Below, piece after piece: positions 15,940 through 23,407 of a DNA stretch of 45,525 nt. The stretch is taken from contig JAKALA010000030.1 of assembly GCA_021813325.1 (NCBI GenBank), positions 1 to 45,525 on the forward strand. The letters run 5' to 3'. Made by a program: the position numbers and the translations under genes. The stretch is from a bacterium (GTDB lineage Bacteria; Verrucomicrobiota; Verrucomicrobiia; Limisphaerales; UBA11358). The stretch's first letter is position 1, and each line of letters begins with the position of its first letter. Below the pieces are notes generated by a model. It did no database searches and was not told where the DNA came from. It was given only the letters and a program-made list of their open reading frames with translations.

Positions 15940-16316
15940 TTGAGGGTGGCCTCCCGCACGACGGAACTGATGCCGCACTTTTCGAGCGGCAGCCACGTCA
16001 GGCGCAGTTGCTGGCCTTGCTTGGTCAGTTGAAATTTTCCCGCGGGCAGTCGGGCCTGGGTTTCCACAGATAGATTTTGCGTGCCGTCCGGAAGATTTTG
16101 TCCGGCGCCGGCGGCGAGGATTTCCATTTCGCCATCGACCAGTTCGTTGATGACGGAACGCTGGTATTCAATTTTCAGCGAGGCCCGCTCGCGTGAAAAC
16201 GAGTAGGCCAGCGGAATGATGGCCAGGCTCAGAATGGCCATGCCTACGAAGAGATCCACCTGCAAAATGCCGCGCTGGCGTCGCCGCGTTTGTATTCGTT
16301 GGCAATCCAATTTCAT
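15936..16316 (-). CDS. Prepilin-type protein, GspI-like
   Basis: This 126-residue protein has a basic leader and a prepilin-like segment, RRQRGILQVDLFVGMAILSL. Position +5 carries aspartate rather than the usual glutamate, which is uncommon. Length and the short C-terminal domain are like GspI. It overlaps GspF2 by 4 bp upstream and the GspJ-like gene by 4 bp downstream. Confidence 0.7.
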   Translation of the reverse strand: MKLDCQRIQTRRRQRGILQVDLFVGMAILSLAIIPLAYSFSRERASLKIEYQRSVINELVDGEMEILAAGAGQNLPDGTQNLSVETQARLPAGKFQLTKQGQQLRLTWLPLEKCGISSVVREATLK

Positions 16317-17467
16317 GATGAAGCCAGTGCTCCTTTCAAAATGGCGATCAAAATGCCGAACATGGCGGTGGCGATGAGGGCGACAATCACGCCATTGACG
16401 ACCACCAGGCCGCTGGTGAAAATGTGCGTGGCGGTTTCCTCCTGTTGAATGGCTTTGATATCGAGGGCCTCGTGCCAGCCGCGCAGGGCTTCCAGAAAAC
16501 TGCCGCGAGCATGAATGGCATTCGCCAACCGCCAGTGAAATTCGCCGGTGTCGTCAAAGGTCCGCATGGCGGCGTCCAGCTTGACGCCATTTTGCAGGGC
16601 CAGCCGGACCTGTTCCGCGCGGCGGCGGCAAACTTCGTTGGCGGTGGATTCGCCGGCCAGGCGCACGGCCTCCGCCTCCGGCACACCGCCGTCCAGCAGC
16701 ACCGCGAGCATCGCGGAAAAGGTGCGGAGCAGTTTTTTTCTATTCCAAGGCACGCGCCAGCCGATCCAATCAATCAACGGAACGCTGCGGAGTTGAAACA
16801 ATCGGATGAAGCCCGGCCCGCCAAGATAGGCCATGGCCAGCGCACACAACGCCAGAAAAAGCACCAGTTCAAACCCGATCAATTGCGGCACGATGTTGAA
16901 TACGAATTGCGTGATGGGCCAGATATGAACGCCGGAACCAGCGGCAAGTTCTTTGAACTTGGGGATTACAAAAATCGACAGCGTCGAAATCAACCAGATC
17001 GCGACGGGCGCGAAGATCAACAAAATGGTGATCATGTAATGCATCGTGGTGCGGACGGTGTCCGGAACCACGCGCACCACCTCGCGGCAGGCCGGCAAAA
17101 CTTTTTTGAGATCGCCCAGTTTGGTGCCGCTGCGCAGCATGGCATTGACTTGGGGCGGCAGGAAATTGGGTGTCCGCTCCAAGGCCACGGCAAACGAATT
17201 GCCGCGTTCAATTTGGGCGGCGAGCATGAAGAAGCGCACGCCCATGGCCCGGTCGCGAACTTCCGCTGCGGAAATGATCGCCTGCTCCAGCGGCTGGCCA
17301 CGGTCCAAGGCGGTTTCCAGCAAATCCAGAAACAGGCGGGCCCGGTCCAGTCGTTGCATCGGCAGCGACAGCAGATAATGCAGCAGCGCGACCAGTGCCA
17401 GTCCCGGCACGACAAACACCACGCCAAAGACCAGCAGCATGACCAGAGTTGAGATGAAATCATCCAT
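16313..17467 (-). CDS. Type II secretion system F family protein, second copy
   Basis: The 384-residue integral membrane protein has an N-terminal helix (residues 5-35), a cytoplasmic T2SSF domain (RARLFLDLLETALDRGQPLEQAI), two central helices, and a second T2SSF domain (LLRTFSAMLAVLLDGGVPEAEA) with a C-terminal helix. GspF is the inner-membrane platform that couples the ATPase to pseudopilus growth. It lies just after another GspF-like gene, so the operon encodes two different platform subunits. It overlaps the GspI-like gene by 4 bp. Confidence 0.85.
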   Translation of the reverse strand: MDDFISTLVMLLVFGVVFVVPGLALVALLHYLLSLPMQRLDRARLFLDLLETALDRGQPLEQAIISAAEVRDRAMGVRFFMLAAQIERGNSFAVALERTPNFLPPQVNAMLRSGTKLGDLKKVLPACREVVRVVPDTVRTTMHYMITILLIFAPVAIWLISTLSIFVIPKFKELAAGSGVHIWPITQFVFNIVPQLIGFELVLFLALCALAMAYLGGPGFIRLFQLRSVPLIDWIGWRVPWNRKKLLRTFSAMLAVLLDGGVPEAEAVRLAGESTANEVCRRRAEQVRLALQNGVKLDAAMRTFDDTGEFHWRLANAIHARGSFLEALRGWHEALDIKAIQQEETATHIFTSGLVVVNGVIVALIATAMFGILIAILKGALASS

Positions 17468-17487
17468 TCGCTTGCGACGTTAAAGGG

Positions 17488-18504
17488 TTAGTTGCCGCTG
17501 AGTCCGTTGAGCATGACGATCATCGGCATGAACATGGAAATTACCAGAAACGCTTGGGAAATGACGATTACACCAAGGAACAGCGACGCCAGCGGCATGA
17601 CGGAAAACATCGCCACCTCGGTGCGATACAAGGCGCGTGAATGGTAAATCTCCGAAGCGCGTTTGAATCCTTCCGCCAGATTTTCGCCCGCGCCAGAAAC
17701 GATCCAGACAAACAGCGGCGGCACCACCCGGTTGGCGGCGGCGACTTCGGAAAATTTCATGCTTCCCGCCGCCAGGCGCTGGCGCCATTGCTGCAAATCC
17801 GCGGCGGCCGCCGGACTGGTCTCCAGTTGCTCGGTGAGGCTTAGCGCGTCAGACAGATTCACTCCATTCTTCAACAGCAAGTTCACGGAAGCCGCGATGC
17901 GGGCGACGATGGCTTCGCGAAACGCTGGCAGCCGCCAGAGAATGCCCGCGCGGATTGCAGGCAAAAAGAGCACCGCCAGCGTGGTCAGCAGCAGCAGGCA
18001 AATGCCAGTGGGAAACACCCAAATGGACTTGAGTGTGGTGAAAGCAAAGATCGTTGCTGCTGGTAACCTTATGCCCATGCCTCCGTAAATGTCCTTGAAC
18101 GCGGGACCAAGGACACCGTTCCAGATAACCGCCAGCAGCAACGAAATTAAAAAGGCGACAAACATGGCGATGATCGGATAGGTCATCACGCTTTTCAGCC
18201 GCGTCCACACGTAGTTCTGGCGCTGAAAATAATCCGCCAGCATGGTCAGCGCGCCGGGCAAATCGTTGCCCTTGACGCCGACCACAATCATTCGCTTGTA
18301 AAGTTCCGGCAGCCGGCGCGGTGCCAGTGCCTCGGTAATTGGCGCTCCCTTCGCCAGATCCGCTTCCAACGCCTCCAGTTCGGTGCGCAATTCGCCCTGA
18401 CGCATTTCCTGGCAGAGCCGTTTGAGCGCGCCTTCCAGCGGAATTCCATCCCGCAACATTGCGGCCAACTGCTGATTGAAAAAGGCAAACTCGTCGTGTT
18501 TCAT
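17488..18504 (-). CDS. Type II secretion system F family protein, first copy
   Basis: The 338-residue protein has the standard GspF pattern: cytoplasmic domain with FFNQQLAAMLRDGIPLEGAL, a transmembrane helix near 110-130, a second cytoplasmic domain (ASVNLLLKNGVNLSDAL), and a C-terminal helix (PLASLFLGVIVISQAFLVIS). The gene overlaps the ATPase gene by 4 bp and is followed 20 bp later by the second GspF paralogue. It should be the inner-membrane platform protein of this secretion or pilus machine. Confidence 0.88.
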   Translation of the reverse strand: MKHDEFAFFNQQLAAMLRDGIPLEGALKRLCQEMRQGELRTELEALEADLAKGAPITEALAPRRLPELYKRMIVVGVKGNDLPGALTMLADYFQRQNYVWTRLKSVMTYPIIAMFVAFLISLLLAVIWNGVLGPAFKDIYGGMGIRLPAATIFAFTTLKSIWVFPTGICLLLLTTLAVLFLPAIRAGILWRLPAFREAIVARIAASVNLLLKNGVNLSDALSLTEQLETSPAAAADLQQWRQRLAAGSMKFSEVAAANRVVPPLFVWIVSGAGENLAEGFKRASEIYHSRALYRTEVAMFSVMPLASLFLGVIVISQAFLVISMFMPMIVMLNGLSGN

Positions 18505-19601
18505 AAACCAAAAATTCGTTTGAATTCCGCTTCGTTCGTCACGCCCTGGTTCACCAGTGAACGCGCCGAAGCTTCCAGGGTTTGCGCCGGGACAACCGCC
18601 GCCAACGCGCGTCGGCGGATTTGTTCGCGGACCGCTTCATTGACTCGCAACCATTCCACCAGTGGCGCGCGCCCGTCATAGCCGGTTTGCAGACAGCCTT
18701 CACACCCCGCGCCTGCGCAGGCGGAGCAAACCTTGCGCATGAGGCGCTGGTTCAAGACCAATTCCGCTGCGCTGGCCACGGCGGAATGATCTGCGCACAT
18801 CACGAGCAGGCGTTCAAAAACGCCTTGGCACGATCCGGCGTGCAGCGTGGAAATGACCAGATGCCCGGTGAGCCCGGCGCGAATGGCGAGTTGGGCTGTG
18901 GCTTCGTCGCGGATTTCGCCGATGATGAGCACCTGCGGGTCTTGCCTGAGCAAATGACGTGCGGCGCGGGCGAAATCCAGTCCGACAGCTTCGCTAATTT
19001 CAGTCTGCATGGTGCCCGGAACGATTTGTTCGACCGGGTCTTCAATGGTGATGATGTGGCGTCCGCCGGATTCAGCCAACTGCCGCAAGCAGGCGTAAAT
19101 GGTGGTGGTTTTGCCGCTGCCAGCAGGGCCGGTCAGCAGCAGCAATCCGCTGGATTGCCGCAGGAATTTTTCCAGTTCCGCCTGGGCGTTCGCCGGGAAC
19201 GCCAGTTCGTCCAACGATTTGGCGGTTTCAGAACCGAAGAGGCGGAGCACAATTTTTTCGCCGGTGACGGTGGGATAAGTCGCCACGCGGATGTCGTTTT
19301 GACATTTCAATTCCGCCCGGGAAATACGTCCGTCCTGCGGCAGCGATTCCTGATAAGTTTTGAGCCTCGCGAGAAATTTAATCCGACCAAAAACGCGTTC
19401 GGCCAGTTCGGCGGGCAGCTCGCGGACGGGCGCAATGAGACCATCGCGACGAAAGCCGACGTCGGCGGATTTGCCGCGCATTTGCAGATGAATGTCGCTG
19501 GCGCCGGTGCGCTCGGCTTGCTGCACGAGCTGTTCCAGCATGGCTGGCGCTGAATCCGTGGCGGCTTCAACCGGGGTCGGTGATGTCTGATTTGTCAGCA
19601 T
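18501..19601 (-). CDS. GspE/PilB-type secretion ATPase
   Basis: The 366-residue protein has the GspE core: Walker A GPAGSGKTTT (158-167), Asp box IITIEDPVEQI, Walker B-like VLIIGEIRD and His box GHLVISTLHAG, followed by the zinc-binding loop CSACAGAGCEGC. The long N-terminal MshEN region of PilB is absent, so it is a short GspE-like form. The enzyme powers pseudopilus or pilus assembly on the cytoplasmic side. It is the first gene of the overlapping minus-strand operon reaching to 14928. No secretin or prepilin peptidase gene is present in the window. Confidence 0.93.
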   Translation of the reverse strand: MLTNQTSPTPVEAATDSAPAMLEQLVQQAERTGASDIHLQMRGKSADVGFRRDGLIAPVRELPAELAERVFGRIKFLARLKTYQESLPQDGRISRAELKCQNDIRVATYPTVTGEKIVLRLFGSETAKSLDELAFPANAQAELEKFLRQSSGLLLLTGPAGSGKTTTIYACLRQLAESGGRHIITIEDPVEQIVPGTMQTEISEAVGLDFARAARHLLRQDPQVLIIGEIRDEATAQLAIRAGLTGHLVISTLHAGSCQGVFERLLVMCADHSAVASAAELVLNQRLMRKVCSACAGAGCEGCLQTGYDGRAPLVEWLRVNEAVREQIRRRALAAVVPAQTLEASARSLVNQGVTNEAEFKRIFGL

Positions 19602-19683
19602 GGAATCTATCGGGTTCCATGCGTATTGACCGGGCTGCTAGGAGTTCGTCACGCCCAATCTGGAACTGGCCCAGGAGTGGCGC

Positions 19684-20259
19684 TCAGAAATAGTCGGGTT
19701 CGTTGCCCGATTTCCATTTGATATTGCAGCCCATGCTGGCGGTTTGCTTTTCGGAAATTGGTTTGCCGGCGAGCAGAGCCTCCAACGCGGCGCGCAAATC
19801 GTTGCCGGTAACGGGAACCCCGTTGCCGGGTCGGCTGGCATCAAACTGACCGCGATAAACCAGCTTGCGGTCCTGATCGAAGAGGAAAATGTCCGGCGTG
19901 CAGGCGGCGCGATAAGCCTTGGCCACGGCTTGCGTTTCGTCGTAGAGATACGGGAACGTGTAACCGGCGGATTTGGCTTCGGCCTTCATCAAAGCCGGGC
20001 CGTCGGCGGGATAATTTTCCACGTCGTTGGAACTGATGCCAACCACGCCGACGCCGCGCGGCTGATAATCGCGGGCCAATTGCGCCAGACCGTGGCGAAT
20101 ATGCACCACGTAAGGGCAATGATTGCACATGAAGATGACGAGCAGCGCGCTCTTGTCCTTCAAACTGCCAAGCGAAATGATTTTTCCGTCGGTGTCCGGC
20201 AGTTGAAAATCCGGCGCAACGGTTCCGAGCGGCAGCATGGTGGATGGTGTCAATGCCAT
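19684..20259 (-). CDS. Thioredoxin-fold protein, AhpC/TSA-like
   Basis: The 191-residue protein has the peroxiredoxin/TlpA-like layout: TVAPDFQLPDTDGK near the start, then VIFMCNHCPYV with a CxxC pair (C45, C48), and a later TPDIFLFDQDRKLVYRGQFD strand. This subgroup is annotated as thioredoxin-family or redoxin-domain protein; the exact substrate is unknown. I chose the ATG at 20259 (MALTPSTMLPLGTVAP); an 11-codon extension to 20292 adds nothing recognisable. Confidence 0.85.
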   Translation of the reverse strand: MALTPSTMLPLGTVAPDFQLPDTDGKIISLGSLKDKSALLVIFMCNHCPYVVHIRHGLAQLARDYQPRGVGVVGISSNDVENYPADGPALMKAEAKSAGYTFPYLYDETQAVAKAYRAACTPDIFLFDQDRKLVYRGQFDASRPGNGVPVTGNDLRAALEALLAGKPISEKQTASMGCNIKWKSGNEPDYF

Positions 20260-20317
20260 GCCTCGAATATAATTCCAACCGCCAAACAGCAAAGCCCAAA
20301 GTCACCGGGAAAAAAGC

Positions 20318-20343
20318 TCGTAAATCGTAAATCGTAAATCGTA
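20318..20343. repeat. 7-nt tandem repeat (TCGTAAA x 3.7)
   Basis: Three perfect TCGTAAA units and a partial TCGTA lie between the thioredoxin-fold gene and the exonuclease-like gene, ending 12 bp before the latter's likely GTG start. Slippage here would change promoter or leader spacing. Confidence 0.8.
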
Positions 20344-20355
20344 GAGTTGAACGCA

Positions 20356-20889
20356 GTGAAGAACATCGTTTATTTCGATCTGGAAACGCAAAAGTCCGCC
20401 GATGAAGTGGGCGGCTGGGGCAATATTTCCAAGATGGGCATGAGCGTGGGCGTGACTTACAGCACGGCGCGCGGCGACTACATGATTTACGGCGAAAAGC
20501 AGGTGAATGATCTCATCACCGAACTGCAGCGCGCCGATCTAGTGGTGGGCTTCAATAATTTGCGCTTCGATTACGAAGTGCTGCACGGCTACACGGCCCT
20601 GGACCTGACACAAATTCCCACCCTCGACATGCTGATCGTGCTCAACGAAACGCTGGGGCATCGGCTCTCGCTGGATTCCATTGCCACGGCAACGTTTGAT
20701 GTGGAGAAAACGGCCGAAGGCTTGCAGGCCATTCGCTGGTTCAAGGAAGGCAAATTGGCGGAAATCGCGGAATATTGCTGCTACGACGTGAAAATCACCA
20801 AGCTGATTCACGAATACGGCGCCCAGCAAAAGCAGCTTCATTACATGAACCGCTTTGGGAAAAAGCTTACTGTGCCGGTGAGCTGGTGA
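20356..20889 (+). CDS. RNase H-like (DEDD) exonuclease domain protein
   Basis: The 177-residue protein has the exonuclease motifs of the DnaQ/YprB-type fold: ExoI YFDLETQ (D and E), ExoII VVGFNNLRFDYEVL (D) and a late YCCYDVKITK aspartate. Such domains digest DNA or RNA from the 3' end with two metal ions; in some relatives they are fused to helicases, here the domain stands alone. I prefer GTG 20356 as start because GTAGAG lies 9 bases before it; TTG at 20347 is in frame. The gene sits at the left border of accessory island two. Confidence 0.78.
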   Translation: MKNIVYFDLETQKSADEVGGWGNISKMGMSVGVTYSTARGDYMIYGEKQVNDLITELQRADLVVGFNNLRFDYEVLHGYTALDLTQIPTLDMLIVLNETLGHRLSLDSIATATFDVEKTAEGLQAIRWFKEGKLAEIAEYCCYDVKITKLIHEYGAQQKQLHYMNRFGKKLTVPVSW

Positions 20890-20894
20890 GTTTG

Positions 20895-20910
20895 CGGTGC
20901 GGATGCACCG
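20895..20910 (+). terminator. Weak hairpin after the exonuclease-like gene
   Basis: CGGTGC-GGAT-GCACCG forms a 6-bp stem directly after the stop codon, followed by TCTATCC rather than a T-run. It may be a weak terminator. Confidence 0.35.
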
Positions 20911-21116
20911 TCTATCCATCGAAGCCAGAAAATTCTGCCGGAATTATTTCAGGAAAAATTATTTGCCATCATGTTTTTCACTACCTAACTTCTGCCCATC
21001 CCAACTGGCAACGGATTGAAATGGATCCGGGTTATGGCAAGGCAAACGTGGATGGAATTTGGGTCTCTTGACAAATCGAGAAGGGTTGCAGGCTTTTCGC
21101 AACAGCCATTCGACAA

Positions 21117-21410
21117 GGCGGTATTTTCCCCTGACACAGCGGCCAGTCCCGCGCGCCATCTGTCTGGCACCGATGAAGGTCTGTTCTTCCCTTTCGCCAA
21201 GCTGTTATTCAGCTTTAACCGGCTGTTAAAGCCTGCTGCCAAGCCGTTTTCCCGCAGATGCAGACTGCCTTTCCCCGTTCACAACCCGTTATTTCTCGCT
21301 GACAGACTGTTTTGCGGGAATGACTGTCTGTTTTTGGCCAGTTCCAAGCCATTTTACGCCGCCCCCGCGCCGTTCTGCGGCAACACCACTCTGATAAACC
21401 GCTCATAAAC
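21117..21410 (+). repeat. Degenerate 21-bp-period array upstream of the 239-residue protein gene
   Basis: From 21159 to 21410 twelve consecutive units of exactly 21 bp can be laid out with no gaps. Unit position 2 is C in 12 of 12, position 3 is a pyrimidine in 12, position 4 is G in 11, positions 5 and 6 are T in 10 each, position 8 is T in 9, and position 19 is C in 10. This gives an 11-nt core CARNCYGTTNT spanning unit joints, separated by 10 variable nt. Weaker units extend left to 21117 or 21096. The array ends 39 bp before the ATG at 21450. The period equals two turns of B-DNA and also seven codons. A GCTTTAAC/GTTAAAGC hairpin spans 21212-21232, and a TTGACA box without a good -10 lies at 21068-21073. 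The remaining part of this 560-bp gap, 20911-21095, shows nothing I can name. Confidence 0.8.
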
Positions 21411-21449
21411 CACACTTTACGCAGTAAACCACCCAAAACACACAAAAAC

Positions 21450-22169
21450 ATGAATGACCGACTGAAAAACCGACTGAACATGATCAACACCTGCCTTGGC
21501 CTCGCCAACAGCAGCGATTACAAACCCGTCTGGACTGGCAAAGACCCCGCCGACTTTGGCACCGACCTCGCGACACTCGGCGTAAACTACAATGCCTGCA
21601 TTGCCAAAGCCGCATTGGCCGACGGCACCAAGGACGGTTCCACCGACGCCAAAGCCAGCGCCGAAAGCACCGTGGAAGACACCACCTATGTGCTCGCCCG
21701 CGCCCTGGCCGTGCACTTCAAAAAAAACGGCAACCTCACCAGCCTTGGAAAAGCCGACATCGCCAAACGCGACCTCGTCAAACTCTCCGGCCAGCCCCTC
21801 ATTGTCAAAGCCACCGAGATTCGCGACCTCGGCACCGCTGCCAGCGCCGATGCGGATGCCGCCAACCGCGGCATCACCGCCGCCCGCGTCACTGCCGTGA
21901 CTGATGCCATTGCCGCCTACGCCCCGCTGGTGAACGCCCCGCGCGGGCAGATTGTGAACCGCAGCGCCCTGCTCAAGGAGATTGAAACCGACACCGCCAC
22001 CATGCTCGACCAGTTGGCCGACCTGGACGACTTGATCCTCCTGCTCGAAAGCAGCGAAGCCAGCCAGCGCTTTCAAGCCGCGTGGAAACGCGCCCGCATC
22101 ATCGTGGACGCCGGTCACGGCCCCGCCCCGGAGCAAACACCCGCGCCCGCGCCCGCCCCAGCGCAATAA
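21450..22169 (+). CDS. Uncharacterised protein following the 21-bp array
   Basis: I do not recognise a characterised family in this 239-residue protein. It has no signal peptide and no transmembrane segment and looks mostly helical. The N-terminus is MNDRLKNRLNMINTCLGLAN, followed by YKPVWTGKDPADFGTDLATL. A conserved-looking block NAPRGQIVNRSALLKEIETD sits near residue 165, and the tail is Pro/Ala-rich (PAPEQTPAPAPAPAQ), likely disordered. The ATG follows an A-rich leader (ACACAAAAAC) without a Shine-Dalgarno site. A strong hairpin closes the gene, so it is a single-gene unit whose only companion is the 21-bp array. The helical soluble form would suit a nucleic acid-binding or structural role, which is inference. 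Confidence 0.75.
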   Translation: MNDRLKNRLNMINTCLGLANSSDYKPVWTGKDPADFGTDLATLGVNYNACIAKAALADGTKDGSTDAKASAESTVEDTTYVLARALAVHFKKNGNLTSLGKADIAKRDLVKLSGQPLIVKATEIRDLGTAASADADAANRGITAARVTAVTDAIAAYAPLVNAPRGQIVNRSALLKEIETDTATMLDQLADLDDLILLLESSEASQRFQAAWKRARIIVDAGHGPAPEQTPAPAPAPAQ

Positions 22170-22182
22170 AGCGAGGCCACAC

Positions 22183-22213
22183 AAAGCGGCGGTTGACCCG
22201 CAACCGCCGCTTT
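22183..22213 (+). terminator. Strong hairpin terminator after the array-associated gene
   Basis: AAAGCGGCGGTTG pairs perfectly with CAACCGCCGCTTT around an ACCCG loop (13-bp stem), 13 bp after the stop codon. The stem's own TTT is followed by CCTAAGG, so the T-run is short. Confidence 0.7.
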
Positions 22214-22257
22214 CCTAAGGAAAACGCCGAAGATTAACAAACCAGCTTGAGTTTCTG

Positions 22258-22404
22258 AAAATAGCCCAGCGCTTTAGCGCTGGGTAAATCGTCCAACAAA
22301 CCAGCTAAGTCCCGTCAGGGACGGCAGAAAACATCTTTCGTCCCTCCGGGACTTGCAGCGATTCATCGGATACATCACCCAGCACTAAAGTGCTGGGCTA
22401 TTTT
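22258..22404. repeat. Left REP cluster of the RAYT element
   Basis: Four hairpins lie in a mirror arrangement: CCCAGCGC-TTTA-GCGCTGGG (22265-22284), GTCCC-GTCA-GGGAC (22309-22322), GTCCC-TCC-GGGAC (22340-22352) and CCCAGCAC-TAAA-GTGCTGGG (22378-22397). The ends are perfect inverted copies, AAAATAGCCCAG and CTGGGCTATTTT. This is the form of a REP/BIME unit. Confidence 0.85.
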
Positions 22405-22431
22405 CGGCGGACAAATTATTCTGCAACGACC

Positions 22432-22884
22432 ATGCACTCCTTCAATTCCTGCCTGATGCATTGCGTGTTCTCCACCAAGGAGCGTCGTCCATGCCTCACG
22501 CCGGAAATCCGCCAACGGCTCTGGCCGTATCTCGGCGGCATTGCGCGGGAAAATGACATGAAGGCGCTCGCCATCGGCGGCATGGCGGATCATGTGCATG
22601 TGCTTTTGAGCTTGCCCGCGACGCTTTCGGTCTCCAAGGCGATGCAATTGATTAAAGGAAATTCATCAAAATGGTTGCGGGAAACGTTTCCCGAATTGCG
22701 GCCGCAAGGTTTCGCATGGCAGGAAGGTTTTGGCGCGTTCAGCATCGGCGTGTCGGGTGTTGATGACACGATCCATTACATTCAAACGCAGGAAGATCAT
22801 CATCGGAAGAAAAGTTTCCGCGAGGAGTTGGAAATTTTTTTGAAGAAGCATGGTTATGATTACAAGCCGGAGATGTTGGATTAA
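22432..22884 (+). CDS. REP-associated tyrosine transposase (Y1/IS200-like)
   Basis: The 150-residue protein has the HUH signature HVHVLLSLP (H54, H56) and the single catalytic tyrosine in IHYIQTQEDHH (Y116), in the normal order and length for Y1 transposases of the RAYT group. Such enzymes nick single-stranded DNA at hairpins and form a 5' phosphotyrosine. I chose the ATG at 22432 (MHSFNSCLMHCVFSTKERRP), since the frame further upstream runs into the REP hairpin. It is flanked on both sides by matched REP clusters. The reading frame looks intact. Confidence 0.9.
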   Translation: MHSFNSCLMHCVFSTKERRPCLTPEIRQRLWPYLGGIARENDMKALAIGGMADHVHVLLSLPATLSVSKAMQLIKGNSSKWLRETFPELRPQGFAWQEGFGAFSIGVSGVDDTIHYIQTQEDHHRKKSFREELEIFLKKHGYDYKPEMLD

Positions 22885-22888
22885 CGAC

Positions 22889-23028
22889 AATAGCCCAGAA
22901 CTTTAGTTCTGGGTTTGCGGTGCAAATGCAATTGAGTCCCGCAAGGGACGAAAGAATGTCTCTATCGTCCCTCACGGGACTATGGTGGCCGTGCGCCAGC
23001 AACCCAGCCATGAATGGCTGGGCTATTT
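22889..23028. repeat. Right REP cluster of the RAYT element
   Basis: The same layout as the left cluster: CCCAGAAC-TTTA-GTTCTGGG (22894-22913), GTCCC-GCAA-GGGAC (22936-22949), GTCCC-TCAC-GGGAC (22967-22980) and CCCAGCCA-TGAA-TGGCTGGG (23003-23022). It starts AATAGCCCAG and ends CTGGGCTATTT, with different bases in the stem tips but preserved pairing. Confidence 0.85.
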
Positions 23029-23077
23029 CCAAAAAACCCATTGCCCGAATCTTGCCGCTTTTCTAATCTCCTCGCGG

Positions 23078-23401
23078 ATGACCCAGCTCTACTACGGCGA
23101 CAACCTCAACGTGCTGCGCGAGCATATCGCCAGCGAATCCGTTGACCTTATTTACCTCGACCCGCCGTTCAATTCCAAGCGCGACTACAATCTCCTGTTC
23201 AAGTCGTCCAAGGGGCAGGCCAGCGAGGCGCAGATCGAGGCGTTTGAAGATTCGTGGCATTGGAATCCGCAGGCCGAGCGCGAGTTCGACGAACTGCTCC
23301 ACCAGCCCAACACCGACGTGGCGCAGATGATGCAGGCGCTCCGGGCCTTCCTCGGCGAGAACGACATGATGGCCTACCTCACCATGTTTAGAGTAAATTA
23401 A
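23078..23401 (+). pseudogene. Site-specific DNA methyltransferase, N-terminal fragment
   Basis: The 107-residue frame (MTQLYYGDNLNVLREHIASE...) carries the catalytic motif LIYLDPPFNSKRDYN of beta-type adenine methyltransferases and breaks off after NDMMAYLTMF, where relatives continue into the rest of the catalytic domain. Seven bases after its stop a different methyltransferase gene begins. The matching C-terminal piece is at 25428-25757. The AdoMet motif FxGxG is missing from both fragments, so neither can methylate DNA. Confidence 0.8.
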
Positions 23402-23407
23402 TTGCCC

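Larger units (their letters stand above)
22258..23028 (+). mobile_element. RAYT transposase gene with flanking REP clusters
   Basis: A Y1-type transposase gene (22432-22884) is enclosed by two REP clusters built from the same two hairpin types in the same order. This is the arrangement known for REP-associated tyrosine transposases, which are thought to mobilise the small palindromes rather than themselves. Confidence 0.8.

Noticed and set aside
21016-21408. Plus-strand open frame of 130 codons across the 21-bp array, with a heptapeptide-like pattern
   Set aside because: A minus-strand frame (21215-21508) is open through the same array, composition gives no preference, and no family resemblance was seen. 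A 21-nt period keeps any stop-free frame open, so openness is weak evidence. Kept only as one of three hypotheses for the array.
21159-21410. Array as a CRISPR
   Set aside because: Repeats are degenerate, the conserved core is only 11 nt, the spacers are 10 nt and there are no cas genes nearby.
22258-23028. REP clusters as CRISPR repeats
   Set aside because: The hairpins are paired in mirror orientation around a transposase gene and are not evenly spaced direct repeats.
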